NCBI GenBank assembly: GCA_905215015.1
Contig: CAJMOS010000008.1
Coordinates: 1-46,626 of the forward strand
DNA from: an uncultured bacterium
Lineage (GTDB): Bacteria > Spirochaetota > Spirochaetia > Sphaerochaetales > Sphaerochaetaceae
Reading direction: 5' to 3'
Length of the DNA stretch: 46,626 nucleotides
Shown here: piece after piece, positions 1 through 8,035 of the stretch
How the letters are laid out: every line of letters starts with the position of its first letter
Position numbering within the stretch: position 1 is the stretch's first letter
The notes under the pieces: generated by a model
The model's input: the letters and a program-made list of their open reading frames with translations, nothing else
Databases searched by the model: none
Told to the model about the DNA's origin: nothing
Program-made: the position numbers and the translations under genes

Positions 1-288
1 GGATCATACGCCATTCGTGGCAACATCTTCGATGTGTTCCTTACCTTGTTTTTTAGCCTAGTAGGGTATTTGCTGAAGAAGGGAGGTTTCCCCACGGCGC
101 CAATTGTATTGGGACTGGTACTTGGTAGTATGTTCGAGGGCGAATTCCGACGTGCTGTGAAGCTTGGTGGTGGCAGTATCTCCATTTTCTTTACCCGGCC
201 TGTGGCACTAATACTGATTCTGATTACCTTTGCCGTCCTCCTTTCTTCTCTGGTAAAGGCGGTACGGAAGCATTCCAAGGAGGCTTGA
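1..288 (+). CDS. TctA-family tripartite tricarboxylate transporter large membrane subunit, C-terminal fragment
   Basis: The reading frame is open from the first base, so the gene begins outside the window; the internal GTG at 34 is not its start. What remains is about 95 residues containing the family's C-terminal signature: a GFPTAPIVLGLVLG segment, then FRRA, a GGGSISIFFTRP segment and a last hydrophobic helix ending in a basic tail. TctA proteins are the twelve-helix membrane component of TctABC carriers, which import carboxylates with the help of a periplasmic binding protein. The binding protein and small membrane subunit would lie upstream. The stop is one base before the next ATG, so it is co-transcribed with the dehydrogenase. 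The substrate cannot be told from this fragment. Confidence 0.85.
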   Translation, partial: GSYAIRGNIFDVFLTLFFSLVGYLLKKGGFPTAPIVLGLVLGSMFEGEFRRAVKLGGGSISIFFTRPVALILILITFAVLLSSLVKAVRKHSKEA

Positions 289-289
289 T

Positions 290-1279
290 ATGAATCAGGC
301 GCTCCTCTATCTGAATTATCCTGAACCTCTGCAAGCAAAAATACGAAATGCTTGTTGGGAGGCAGGATTTGAGCTCTCGGAAATTCATCCTGACGGGTTA
401 GAGCAAGAGGATGCCTGCATTCAGGCCCTACAGAAGGCGGAGGTTGCTTTCCTGGGCGTCTCCGTCCCAATTTCTGCCTTAGAAACTGCGCCCCATCTCA
501 AATGGGTCCATTTCGATTGGGTTGGAATCGAGCAGGTGGTCAGCCAGACTCTTTTTGCCCGAGGTGTTCTCGTGACAAATGGTAGGGGACGCAATTCCAT
601 GTGTCTGGCAGAGCATGTCATCTATTTCATGATGACGCTGGCATATGACACTCGAGCCTTTTTTGAGGCACAATCAAATCATTGTTGGAATGTTGTACAT
701 TCCCGTCCCTATTCTTCGCTATACAATAATAATCTTTTGCTGATTGGAACAGGAAGCATTTCTCAGGAAGTTGCAAAGCGTGCAAAAGGGTTCAGCATGC
801 ATGTTACTGGGTTTGCAAGGAAGCATCATCCAACCCTGGAAAACTTTGATGAAACATATGCAGCGGAAGATAAGGTTCACGTGGAGGACCTTTTGCCGAA
901 AGCGGATTTCGTAGCTCTAACCTTGCCTGCGACACCTCAGAACCATCATCTGGTTTCCTCTCGGTTCCTTGCTACCATGAAGCCGAGCGCTTATTTGATT
1001 AATATCAGTAGGGGGGAACTTGTCGATGAAGAGGCATTGGCAGAAGCCCTTCGCAATCACAAGATTGCTGGTGCTGCGTCGGATGTCTTCGAAAAGGAAC
1101 CGCTACCTAAAGAGAGTCCGCTCTGGAATTTTCCAAATATGCTGATTACACCACACAGCACACCCCAAAACCCAGACAAATATCTCTATCTCACGCAACT
1201 TATCATCGAGAACCTTGGCCATTACTTGCATGGAGAGCACCTCCGAAACCAGCAAATGGCAAGCGATGTGTTGGGTTAG
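290..1279 (+). CDS. D-2-hydroxyacid dehydrogenase (NAD-dependent)
   Basis: A 329-residue protein of the D-isomer-specific 2-hydroxyacid dehydrogenase family, which interconverts 2-oxoacids and D-2-hydroxyacids with NAD(P)H. The Rossmann motif is LIGTGSISQEVA around residue 152. The catalytic triad is visible: R241 in ISRGEL, E270 in EKEPLP and H289 in TPHST. The start is supported by AAGGAGG (277-283), which lies inside the end of the transporter gene. Co-transcription with a TctA carrier suggests the imported acid, or a product of it, is the substrate; that part is inference. Length is normal for the family. Confidence 0.9.
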   Translation: MNQALLYLNYPEPLQAKIRNACWEAGFELSEIHPDGLEQEDACIQALQKAEVAFLGVSVPISALETAPHLKWVHFDWVGIEQVVSQTLFARGVLVTNGRGRNSMCLAEHVIYFMMTLAYDTRAFFEAQSNHCWNVVHSRPYSSLYNNNLLLIGTGSISQEVAKRAKGFSMHVTGFARKHHPTLENFDETYAAEDKVHVEDLLPKADFVALTLPATPQNHHLVSSRFLATMKPSAYLINISRGELVDEEALAEALRNHKIAGAASDVFEKEPLPKESPLWNFPNMLITPHSTPQNPDKYLYLTQLIIENLGHYLHGEHLRNQQMASDVLG

Positions 1280-1365
1280 TAAATTTTTCGATAATAAAAA
1301 TGTCGCTACATGTACGGGTTCCTTTCCAATGCAACGGGCTTTGCCTCATGTTGGAGCCGTGCCTG

Positions 1366-1710
1366 CCGTCTGTAACAACCTCGCTTGTGAGGCGAAAGAA
1401 ATCTATCAGGCCTGCAAGGAGTGTCGGGCAGTACTTCAATTACTTGAAAACAGAGTGTCGGCACATGCCTCGCATGCCTGCACGGATGACCGCCTCCGCA
1501 GATGAGCGTCCCTGAACCATATCAGCCTGCTGTATTGGTACGGTCTGCTGAATTCTCTCAGGAATACCGGACTTGATGAAACGTATTCCGCCGAAGATGT
1601 GTTAAAACTGACGAACATCTACCGAATGAATACAGGAGACAAGGAAGGCCCTCGCATCTCCTGGTCCAGTTGATGTTCTGGAGTCCATCTATTACATAAA
1701 ACCAAGGTTG
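1366..1710 (+). pseudogene. Decayed DDE transposase C-terminus (IS1634/IS4-like)
   Basis: No intact gene lies in 1280-1820, but pieces of a transposase tail can be read across shifting frames. One frame gives NLACEAKEIYQACKE, like the usual IY..YK.RW region. The next frame gives QYFNYLKTECR. After a stop at 1503 the first frame resumes with NHISLLYWYGLLNSLRNTGL and YSAEDVLKL, typical of the C-terminal helices of these transposases, and ends at a stop at 1671-1673; a third frame may carry a few more residues. At least one frameshift and one stop break it. No terminal inverted repeat or N-terminal part is visible. The exact IS family is from memory of the motif style. Confidence 0.55.
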
Positions 1711-1746
1711 TTGTGCTGCAAGAAAAACGATAGAAGTCTTTCATTT

Positions 1747-1774
1747 TTTCAAAAAAAGTGTTGGTCTTTTGAAA
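1747..1774. promoter_or_regulatory. Inverted repeat upstream of the sugar ABC operon
   Basis: TTTCAAAA (1747-1754) and TTTTGAAA (1767-1774) form a perfect 8-bp inverted repeat separated by 12 bases, about 50 bases before the first permease gene. It is a plausible operator for the AraC-type regulator at the end of the operon, or a hairpin in the leader. I could not assign a convincing -35/-10 pair here. Confidence 0.4.
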
Positions 1775-1820
1775 GAAATTCACGTTTACGGCGATGTAGT
1801 GCGAGTGGGACAATAAAATC

Positions 1821-2711
1821 ATGCAAAGTAACGCGCAAAAACGTATCCCATACATTTTGGTCGGACCGACAGTCTTGCTGTTCACTTGGCTTTTGCTTTA
1901 TCCGATCGGTCATGTCTTTGCTCTGAGTTTCCAGAAACACTTGCTTTTTTGCCCTGCGGAAGATGGATTTGTCGGCCTTGCCAACTACCTGAACCTATGC
2001 AAGGATCTGGTATTCTGGGAGTCCCTCGGCAATTCCTTTCGTTGGGTGGTCTCCGAGGTTGGTCTCCAACTCGTATTCGGCACTGCGCTTGCGTTGCTTC
2101 TGAAACAGAAGTTTCATGGATGCAGTTTTTTTCGTGCTCTGCTTTTTCTGCCATGGGCTCTTTCCGGCGTTCTAGTTTCTATGCTTTGGTCGATGATGTA
2201 TTTCGAGACGGTCGGCGTGTTCAACGATTTACTGCTTCGCTTAGGCGTGATTCATAATGCGATAGCTTGGACGGGTAACATGCATACCGCATTTCCAGCA
2301 ATCGTCGTTGCAGAGTTGTGGCGAGGTATTCCCTTCTTCGCCATCATGGTTCTTGCTTCCCTTCAGGCGATTCCTTCTGAGCTTTACGAAGCCTGTTGGA
2401 TGGATGGCGGAGGGCCTTGGGTCGGTTTCATCCATGTCACGGTTCCCTTCATTAAGGAGACGGTGGTGCTGACTACTTTGTTGAGATGCGTCTGGGAATT
2501 CAATTCTGTCGACCTGATTCTGAATCTGACAGGGGGAGGCCCAATCCATGTGACAACCACGCTTTCCGTCTATCTGGCCAATACAGCCAGAGTGGATGGC
2601 GATTTTGGATACGGAAGTGCGATGGCGGTTATCTCCTTCCTTATCCTTCTGCTTTTTGCATTCGTGTATCTGAAAGCCAATCATTTCGGCCAAGGTGAGG
2701 GGGACGTATGA
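1821..2711 (+). CDS. Carbohydrate ABC transporter permease, MalF/UgpA type
   Basis: A 296-residue inner-membrane protein with about six hydrophobic helices, the first starting near residue 10 (YILVGPTVLLFTWLLLYP). The permease EAA loop is readable as YEACWMDGGGPWVGFIHVTVP, the site that docks the ATPase. It is one half of the membrane channel of a CUT1-type sugar importer. The next gene overlaps it by four bases (ATGA), so translation is coupled. No good Shine-Dalgarno precedes its ATG. No ATPase gene is present in the operon, so a shared MsmX-type ATPase elsewhere is likely (inference). Confidence 0.92.
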   Translation: MQSNAQKRIPYILVGPTVLLFTWLLLYPIGHVFALSFQKHLLFCPAEDGFVGLANYLNLCKDLVFWESLGNSFRWVVSEVGLQLVFGTALALLLKQKFHGCSFFRALLFLPWALSGVLVSMLWSMMYFETVGVFNDLLLRLGVIHNAIAWTGNMHTAFPAIVVAELWRGIPFFAIMVLASLQAIPSELYEACWMDGGGPWVGFIHVTVPFIKETVVLTTLLRCVWEFNSVDLILNLTGGGPIHVTTTLSVYLANTARVDGDFGYGSAMAVISFLILLLFAFVYLKANHFGQGEGDV

Positions 2712-3553
2712 TGCATTACTACCAACGACAACGGGTTCGAAACCTCTTCGTCTTGTACATCCTTTTGACAATCGCGACCATCTGGACGCTTTTTCCGCTC
2801 TATTGGACGCTGGTGACCTCGTTCAAGAGTGCTTCGCAGATTAGTGCGAAACCTATTACCTACCTAGCAAACCCTGCTACCTTCGAGAACTACCAGAAGG
2901 CTTGGAATGTCGGTGGCTTCAGCCACTATTTCAAGAACAGCCTCTTCGTCTCCCTAGTGAGCACAATCTTCACCGTCGTCTTATCCACCATGGATGGCTA
3001 TGCCATAGCGCGCTTCAACTTCAGGGGTAAGAAACTTTTCATGTTGTTGATGCTTTCCACCCAATTCATCCCAGCTGCGATGCTGATTATTCCCCTTTTC
3101 ATGATCTATCTGCCCATGAAGTTAATCAACTCCCTCTGGTCTTTGATTATCACCTACACGACATTTCACATACCTTTCAACGCCATGTTGATGAGCACCT
3201 TTGTCAAAGGGATTCCTTTCTCGCTCGAGGAGGCGGCGCAGATTGATGGATGTTCCCGGGTTTCCTCATTCTTTCATGTCATGATACCAATGCTATTTCC
3301 CGGTCTTGCAGCTATTGCAGTCCATTCCTTCATCTCAAGCTGGAACGAGTATCTGTATGCACTGATGTTTCTAACCAGCAACCGTAAGTACACTCTTCCA
3401 ATTGGACTGTCGATGACCATCGGGGAGTACAGCATCAACTATGGTCAGTTGACCGCAGGCTCAGTCATCGCCCTAACTCCAATTATTCTCATGTTCATGT
3501 ATGTGCAGAAATTCATGGTTTCCGGCCTGAGTGCGGGAGCTATAAAAGGATAA
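2708..3553 (+). CDS. Carbohydrate ABC transporter permease, MalG/UgpE type
   Basis: A 281-residue membrane protein, second half of the channel. It opens with a basic stretch and a helix (LFVLYILLTIATIWTLFPLYW), continues with the family phrase TSFKSASQI, and carries the EAA loop EEAAQIDGCSRVSSFFHVMIP. The end, with a conserved small-residue SAGAIKG tail, is typical of MalG-type permeases. It overlaps the previous gene by ATGA, and the binding-protein gene follows after 16 bases that include AAAGGAGG. Confidence 0.92.
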   Translation: MMHYYQRQRVRNLFVLYILLTIATIWTLFPLYWTLVTSFKSASQISAKPITYLANPATFENYQKAWNVGGFSHYFKNSLFVSLVSTIFTVVLSTMDGYAIARFNFRGKKLFMLLMLSTQFIPAAMLIIPLFMIYLPMKLINSLWSLIITYTTFHIPFNAMLMSTFVKGIPFSLEEAAQIDGCSRVSSFFHVMIPMLFPGLAAIAVHSFISSWNEYLYALMFLTSNRKYTLPIGLSMTIGEYSINYGQLTAGSVIALTPIILMFMYVQKFMVSGLSAGAIKG

Positions 3554-3569
3554 AGAAAGGAGGAAGTAT

Positions 3570-4853
3570 ATGAAGAAAGTGATTTCATTACTGTGCATGG
3601 TTGGAATTGCGGGGCTGTTGTGCGCCCAAGGTCAAACGGAGAAGAAGGTCACGTTAACTTTCTGGGACGAGAATGCAGGAGAGAACAGGACTCCCTATTA
3701 TGGAGAGCTAATCAACCGATTCAACAGTTCTCAGTCGAATATCGAGGTACTCTATGAAGGCATTCCAGCTAAGAGCGCGAAGGAGAAATATGACGTTGCC
3801 ATTGCGACGAAAACTACTCCCGATATCGGTCATTGCAATGCTGCATGGGGGTCCAGTTGGGTGGCGCAGAATTGCTTGGTCGACCTTGATCCCTATTTTG
3901 TTAAGTGGGACGGAAAGGACGACATCAACCAGAATTATCTTGCGCTGAATAGGGCGCTGGATCCGCAAGGCAGATTGTTCATGATTACCGATACGGTCTC
4001 TTCTCCTTTAATGTGGGTCAGAACGGACCTGCTGAAAGCGAAAGGACTCCCGATTCCTTCCTCGTGGGACGAGTTCTTCGATGATGTTGCAAAAGTCACA
4101 GACAAGGAGAAAGGTATCTATGGATTCGCAATGCGCGGCGACAAGAGTTGTGCGGTCGAGCTTCAGCATGCCCTCTATGCCTACTCGGGCATTCCTGCTT
4201 ATTTTGATGAATTGGGAAAGTGCACCATCAATGCCCCCGAACACGTTGAGTTTCTAAAGAAGTACGTGGCTATGTACAACAACCAGACGGCCGAAAGCGA
4301 CATTACCAACGGATATAAGGAGATGGTTGCGGCTTTCGACGGAGGCTCTGCTGCCATCATTTTCCACAACACAGGAAGCAAGAGCGAGCACAGCAAAGCT
4401 CTCAAGCCCGACCAGTACAAAGCTGTGTCTTTCCCGATCTCCCTTCGCGGTACGAAGAGCTATACTGCCGGTAGCCAGGGTGGATACTGCATCTTCAATA
4501 CCTGCGAGCATCCTGAAGAAGCTTGGACATTCATTAAGTTTATGCTGAGCGAGGAAAGCAATAGCTATTTTAACGAGAAGATTGGTCAGATTCCGATGAA
4601 CAACAAGGTGCTCAAAGAAGTTTGGGTTGCAGAGAGTCAGTGCACCAGCGAGGCTCTCAGCAACCTTGCTGATCCGGCATGCCATCTCGTTTCTCAACCT
4701 AAGTACTTGCCCGACTACTCCAAAATTATGAACAGCATCTTGCCACCGGTCTTCCAGTCTATGCTGGCAGGACAGACTTCTGTGGAGGCCTTTCTTAACC
4801 AGTGGGCTGATTTGATGACCGAGGCTGAAAAGGCATATCGTACAGTAAAATAA
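3570..4853 (+). CDS. Extracellular sugar-binding lipoprotein of the ABC transporter (family 1)
   Basis: A 427-residue solute-binding protein. The N-terminus is a signal peptide with Cys18 as probable lipid attachment site (AGLLCAQ); leucine at -1 is unusual for a lipobox but tolerated in spirochaetes. The start of the mature part, VTLTFWDENAGENRTPYYGELINRFN, is the classic first strand and helix of family 1 binding proteins. It would capture an oligosaccharide and deliver it to the two permeases just upstream. A strong Shine-Dalgarno (AAGGAGG) precedes the ATG. Substrate is not readable from sequence; the neighbouring regulator pair and propeller protein hint at pectin-type sugars. Confidence 0.92.
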   Translation: MKKVISLLCMVGIAGLLCAQGQTEKKVTLTFWDENAGENRTPYYGELINRFNSSQSNIEVLYEGIPAKSAKEKYDVAIATKTTPDIGHCNAAWGSSWVAQNCLVDLDPYFVKWDGKDDINQNYLALNRALDPQGRLFMITDTVSSPLMWVRTDLLKAKGLPIPSSWDEFFDDVAKVTDKEKGIYGFAMRGDKSCAVELQHALYAYSGIPAYFDELGKCTINAPEHVEFLKKYVAMYNNQTAESDITNGYKEMVAAFDGGSAAIIFHNTGSKSEHSKALKPDQYKAVSFPISLRGTKSYTAGSQGGYCIFNTCEHPEEAWTFIKFMLSEESNSYFNEKIGQIPMNNKVLKEVWVAESQCTSEALSNLADPACHLVSQPKYLPDYSKIMNSILPPVFQSMLAGQTSVEAFLNQWADLMTEAEKAYRTVK

Positions 4854-4865
4854 TCAAGAAGATGA

Positions 4866-4904
4866 GCCGTTGTGGTATGTTCAACCCACACGGTTGCCTT
4901 TTGA
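4866..4904 (+). terminator. Hairpin with short T-run between binding protein and kinase genes
   Basis: CCGTTGTGG (4867-4875) pairs with CCACACGG (4886-4893) apart from one bulged base, followed by TTGCCTTTT. It lies in the 66-base gap after the binding-protein gene and probably acts as a partial terminator or mRNA stabiliser, so that the binding protein is made in excess over the kinase. Confidence 0.5.
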
Positions 4905-4919
4905 GCGGGGAGAAACCAC

Positions 4920-6683
4920 ATGCGGTTGCGCAAACCCATAAACATATCGTTCCAGACAATGGTGGTGGGTATGTTTCTTCCCCTCATCATCTTGTTGGTT
5001 GCCCTGACAGGCTTTGCCTCGTTCCACTTAGCGGAAAAAGCCCAGACGGATACGATTCTTGAGAACACGGGCAACCTCCTGCACCTGAGCTGTGAGTACT
5101 TCGACTCCCGGCTCTCCTCCGATCTCGCCATGACCATTGTCAATCTAAGGGATTCGCAACCAGTTTCCTCGATTACTCGGAACATCAACGAGAAGGGAGG
5201 TGCAATGCCCAAGGATATCGTAGCTTTGCAAGACTACCTAGATACCTTGTTTTCTCGGGCGTACCCGAGCATCGAGTCGATTGAGATTCATTTCCAGACC
5301 CAGCAGGGAGATGTCGCATATCTGCGTTCTTTTCATCAGACAGCCCCAATCTCTCCCGACTGGCATACTTGGCTTTTGGAACCAGAACATACCGTCCTTT
5401 GGCACGAATTGGGGTCTGACAAACTTTCGGATGGCAAGGCTCTTGCCTTTGCCTGTTACTGGGCAAAAGTTTTCGATGTGCCATGCTTCATTCGTATTTC
5501 CTTTTCAGAACATTCAGTCGAACAGGCGTTCTCTCACTTGTTTTCCACCAATCAAGGCCGCATCATGATTGTCGGACCGTGCTCAGCCTTCATCTTCGAC
5601 AATAAGAATCACCATGTGGAAGAAGATTCCGGCATCGTTCACAAGATTCGCATGAGTTCGCAACAAAGGGGTTCAATTCATTCCTCTGACCTGTTGGTGG
5701 TTTACGACACGCTTGCGATAACTGGGTGGAAGGTCGCCATCAGCTACCAAACTGGCACGATTTACCGTGGCATCTTGGGAATGCGGAGAGTCAACAATGC
5801 GATGATTATCGGCATTATCCTACTGTCAATTGGAGCAGCTCTGGCTAGTGCATGGATCATTTCTAGACCTTTGAAGGCCTTCAGCAGGCAGGTCTCCGAA
5901 ATCGATGTGCGCAATTTGGGTAATAGCACAATTGTGAAGCCACGGGTGATGACTGCAGAGCTGAACTCTCTTTCCGATAGTCTGGAAAATCTGCTGGAAC
6001 GACTGAAGATGATGATGGAGGAGAGCGAGCGCCATCAAAAGCATCAGCTTCAAAAGGAGAACCGGTTGCTGCTTGCACAAATCAATCCCCATTTTCTTTA
6101 CAACACTCTCTATGCAATCGCTCAGGAATGCAACATGCAGGAGACCCAGACAGCAAGCGAAATGCTCTACGAACTGGCGGCTTTTTTCCGGTTGGGTCTC
6201 AACAGTGGCAGGGAAATAGTTCTGCTTCGCGATGAAATCGAACACACAACCAACTATCTAAAGTTGATATCCCGATCACTTTCCCAGAAACTTTCTTGGA
6301 AATTTGATGTGCCTCAGGAACTTCTGGATTGCACATTGCCGAAGATGACTTTGCAGCCGATTGTGGAGAACAGTATCCGCCATGGCATTAGAGAAAAGGA
6401 GAGTTCTACCGGAGAGGTAATCATTCTTGCCAGACAGGAGGAGGATTCTCTCTCGATTGTCATTACTGATGATGGTATCGGAATGGATCCTTCGCTTGTT
6501 GCGTTGAGACGGCAACTCCTCATCCAAGGTGATTGGCAGAAGGGTTTTGGAATGCAGAACATCAACCAACGCATACATAGCCTGTTTGGACAATCGTTCG
6601 GCCTGGAAATCGCAAGCACGCCTGGGATTGGAACCTCCGTCACTATTAGGTTGCCGCTGGTTCATAGCAAGGAGTCAACATGA
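4920..6683 (+). CDS. Sensor histidine kinase, YesM/LytS-type (His_kinase PF06580)
   Basis: A 587-residue membrane sensor. Helix 1 is at about residues 14-36 and helix 2 at about 294-314, enclosing a roughly 255-residue extracellular sensor domain. A HAMP-like linker follows (ISRPLKAFSRQVSEID), then a coiled coil, the H-box QINPHFLYNTL with H391, and the ATPase domain with the N-box VENSIRHGI (N484) and DDGIGMD. It should phosphorylate the AraC-type regulator two genes downstream, as YesM does for YesN. The next gene starts inside its stop codon (ATGA). The operon context suggests it senses the transported sugar. Confidence 0.93.
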   Translation: MRLRKPINISFQTMVVGMFLPLIILLVALTGFASFHLAEKAQTDTILENTGNLLHLSCEYFDSRLSSDLAMTIVNLRDSQPVSSITRNINEKGGAMPKDIVALQDYLDTLFSRAYPSIESIEIHFQTQQGDVAYLRSFHQTAPISPDWHTWLLEPEHTVLWHELGSDKLSDGKALAFACYWAKVFDVPCFIRISFSEHSVEQAFSHLFSTNQGRIMIVGPCSAFIFDNKNHHVEEDSGIVHKIRMSSQQRGSIHSSDLLVVYDTLAITGWKVAISYQTGTIYRGILGMRRVNNAMIIGIILLSIGAALASAWIISRPLKAFSRQVSEIDVRNLGNSTIVKPRVMTAELNSLSDSLENLLERLKMMMEESERHQKHQLQKENRLLLAQINPHFLYNTLYAIAQECNMQETQTASEMLYELAAFFRLGLNSGREIVLLRDEIEHTTNYLKLISRSLSQKLSWKFDVPQELLDCTLPKMTLQPIVENSIRHGIREKESSTGEVIILARQEEDSLSIVITDDGIGMDPSLVALRRQLLIQGDWQKGFGMQNINQRIHSLFGQSFGLEIASTPGIGTSVTIRLPLVHSKEST

Positions 6684-8035
6684 GAATTGAAGAGGTATTA
6701 TCGTTCAATCTGGGTTCGGAAGCTGGGCAATTCAAAATCATGCCTGCCAAGTTGGGAACCGGCAGGCGGGGGTTTGTCGCCTTTTATGCGGCATGTTATG
6801 ATGTGGATGTCCATTACTCGATGTTCGTCCCACCGAATGACATGTTGCATGCAATCTGCTTTACCGATGATGGAACCATCCTTTGGAAAAGGGAAATGGG
6901 TATTTGGCCCAGCGCAGCTCTGTATTGTTTTACCCTGGTCGACATGGACGGGGACGGTAAGGATGAAATCTATGTCGTCGACAACTCCGACCCCGAGCAT
7001 CCCCTGTGGATTGAAGCCTTCGTCTTGGAACGTATGGACGTCCTGACTGGAACGGTGACTGGAACCTGGCAGTGGCCGAACGATGGTGGCACCGATCGGT
7101 CGATGTGGTATTTCCGTAATCATGTGTTTGCCGGCTATGTTCATGGAGAACCGGTACTGGTCACTGCCCAGGGCACCTATGCCGACATGCATTTCCAGGC
7201 TTACGGCCGCGACATGAAGAGAAAATGGCGGCTGGACATTCCCAAGGATGCCTCAGGAGCTCGAGGTAGTCATTCTTTCCCAATTGTAGATATTGATGGA
7301 GATGACGTGGACGAGGTTTTGTGGGGTGAGCGGTGCATCTCCCTTAGGGATGGGCATGAGCTTTTTTGTATTGATCGGGATTCTTGGCGGGGACACTCCG
7401 ACATGTGCCAACCGGTCTGGGACAAGGTTGGCAAGCGATGGCTAGTCTATTGCAACCGGGAATCAGATGAGCAACAGGGACCACGTATCGGCATGTATGA
7501 CTCGACTGGAAAGGTCTTGTGGTCCGACGTGGAATGGGGACATATCCACAAAGGCTGGGTCGGCCGCATCGGCGAGCATGGTGAGCTGATTGCCAATGGT
7601 ATGCGCATCACGGGTCAGAAAAAGGATGCCATCGGCCGCTATTACACAGGTATTACGGAATTTGTCTATGAAGCAATTTCGGGAGAGCCCATTCATCTTT
7701 CCTTTAGTCTCTTCGATACCGCTCCAGTGGACATGGACGGTGACGGTCTCGCGGAAATTCTTCGTGGTGTTGCTGGAGGAGATACCGTACTGCTGGACAG
7801 GCAAGGAAGGAAATTATTCCATATGGGGGGCAAGGTCGCCATGAACAGTAAGATAATCGATGCGCCGGGAGAACAGGTCATGTGCTACTATCCAAATGGC
7901 GACATCAAGCTGTTCTGGGATGCGGATGCCGTCGACAGCAGTGAGGCGAAACGCAGATATGCATCGCCTGTGTATCAACGCAACCAGTATGCTAGGAACA
8001 TTGAGAACAACATCTGCATGTTGGGAGCCATATGA
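6680..8035 (+). CDS. FG-GAP/VCBS beta-propeller protein, possibly PL11 rhamnogalacturonan-lyase-like
   Basis: A 451-residue protein with no signal peptide. Three calcium-loop repeats of the type DxDGDxxxE are visible: DMDGDGKDEIYVVDN, DIDGDDVDEVLWG and DMDGDGLAEILRG, spaced as in a beta-propeller. PL11 rhamnogalacturonan lyases have such a calcium-bound propeller and are encoded beside YesMN and a YesOPQ-type transporter in Bacillus. This copy is shorter than those enzymes and lacks an obvious extra N-terminal domain. Its ATG overlaps the kinase stop and its TGA overlaps the regulator start, so three signal-related genes are translationally coupled. Enzymatic activity is unproven; it could be a sugar-binding cofactor of the two-component system. 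Confidence 0.6.
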   Translation: MRIEEVLSFNLGSEAGQFKIMPAKLGTGRRGFVAFYAACYDVDVHYSMFVPPNDMLHAICFTDDGTILWKREMGIWPSAALYCFTLVDMDGDGKDEIYVVDNSDPEHPLWIEAFVLERMDVLTGTVTGTWQWPNDGGTDRSMWYFRNHVFAGYVHGEPVLVTAQGTYADMHFQAYGRDMKRKWRLDIPKDASGARGSHSFPIVDIDGDDVDEVLWGERCISLRDGHELFCIDRDSWRGHSDMCQPVWDKVGKRWLVYCNRESDEQQGPRIGMYDSTGKVLWSDVEWGHIHKGWVGRIGEHGELIANGMRITGQKKDAIGRYYTGITEFVYEAISGEPIHLSFSLFDTAPVDMDGDGLAEILRGVAGGDTVLLDRQGRKLFHMGGKVAMNSKIIDAPGEQVMCYYPNGDIKLFWDADAVDSSEAKRRYASPVYQRNQYARNIENNICMLGAI

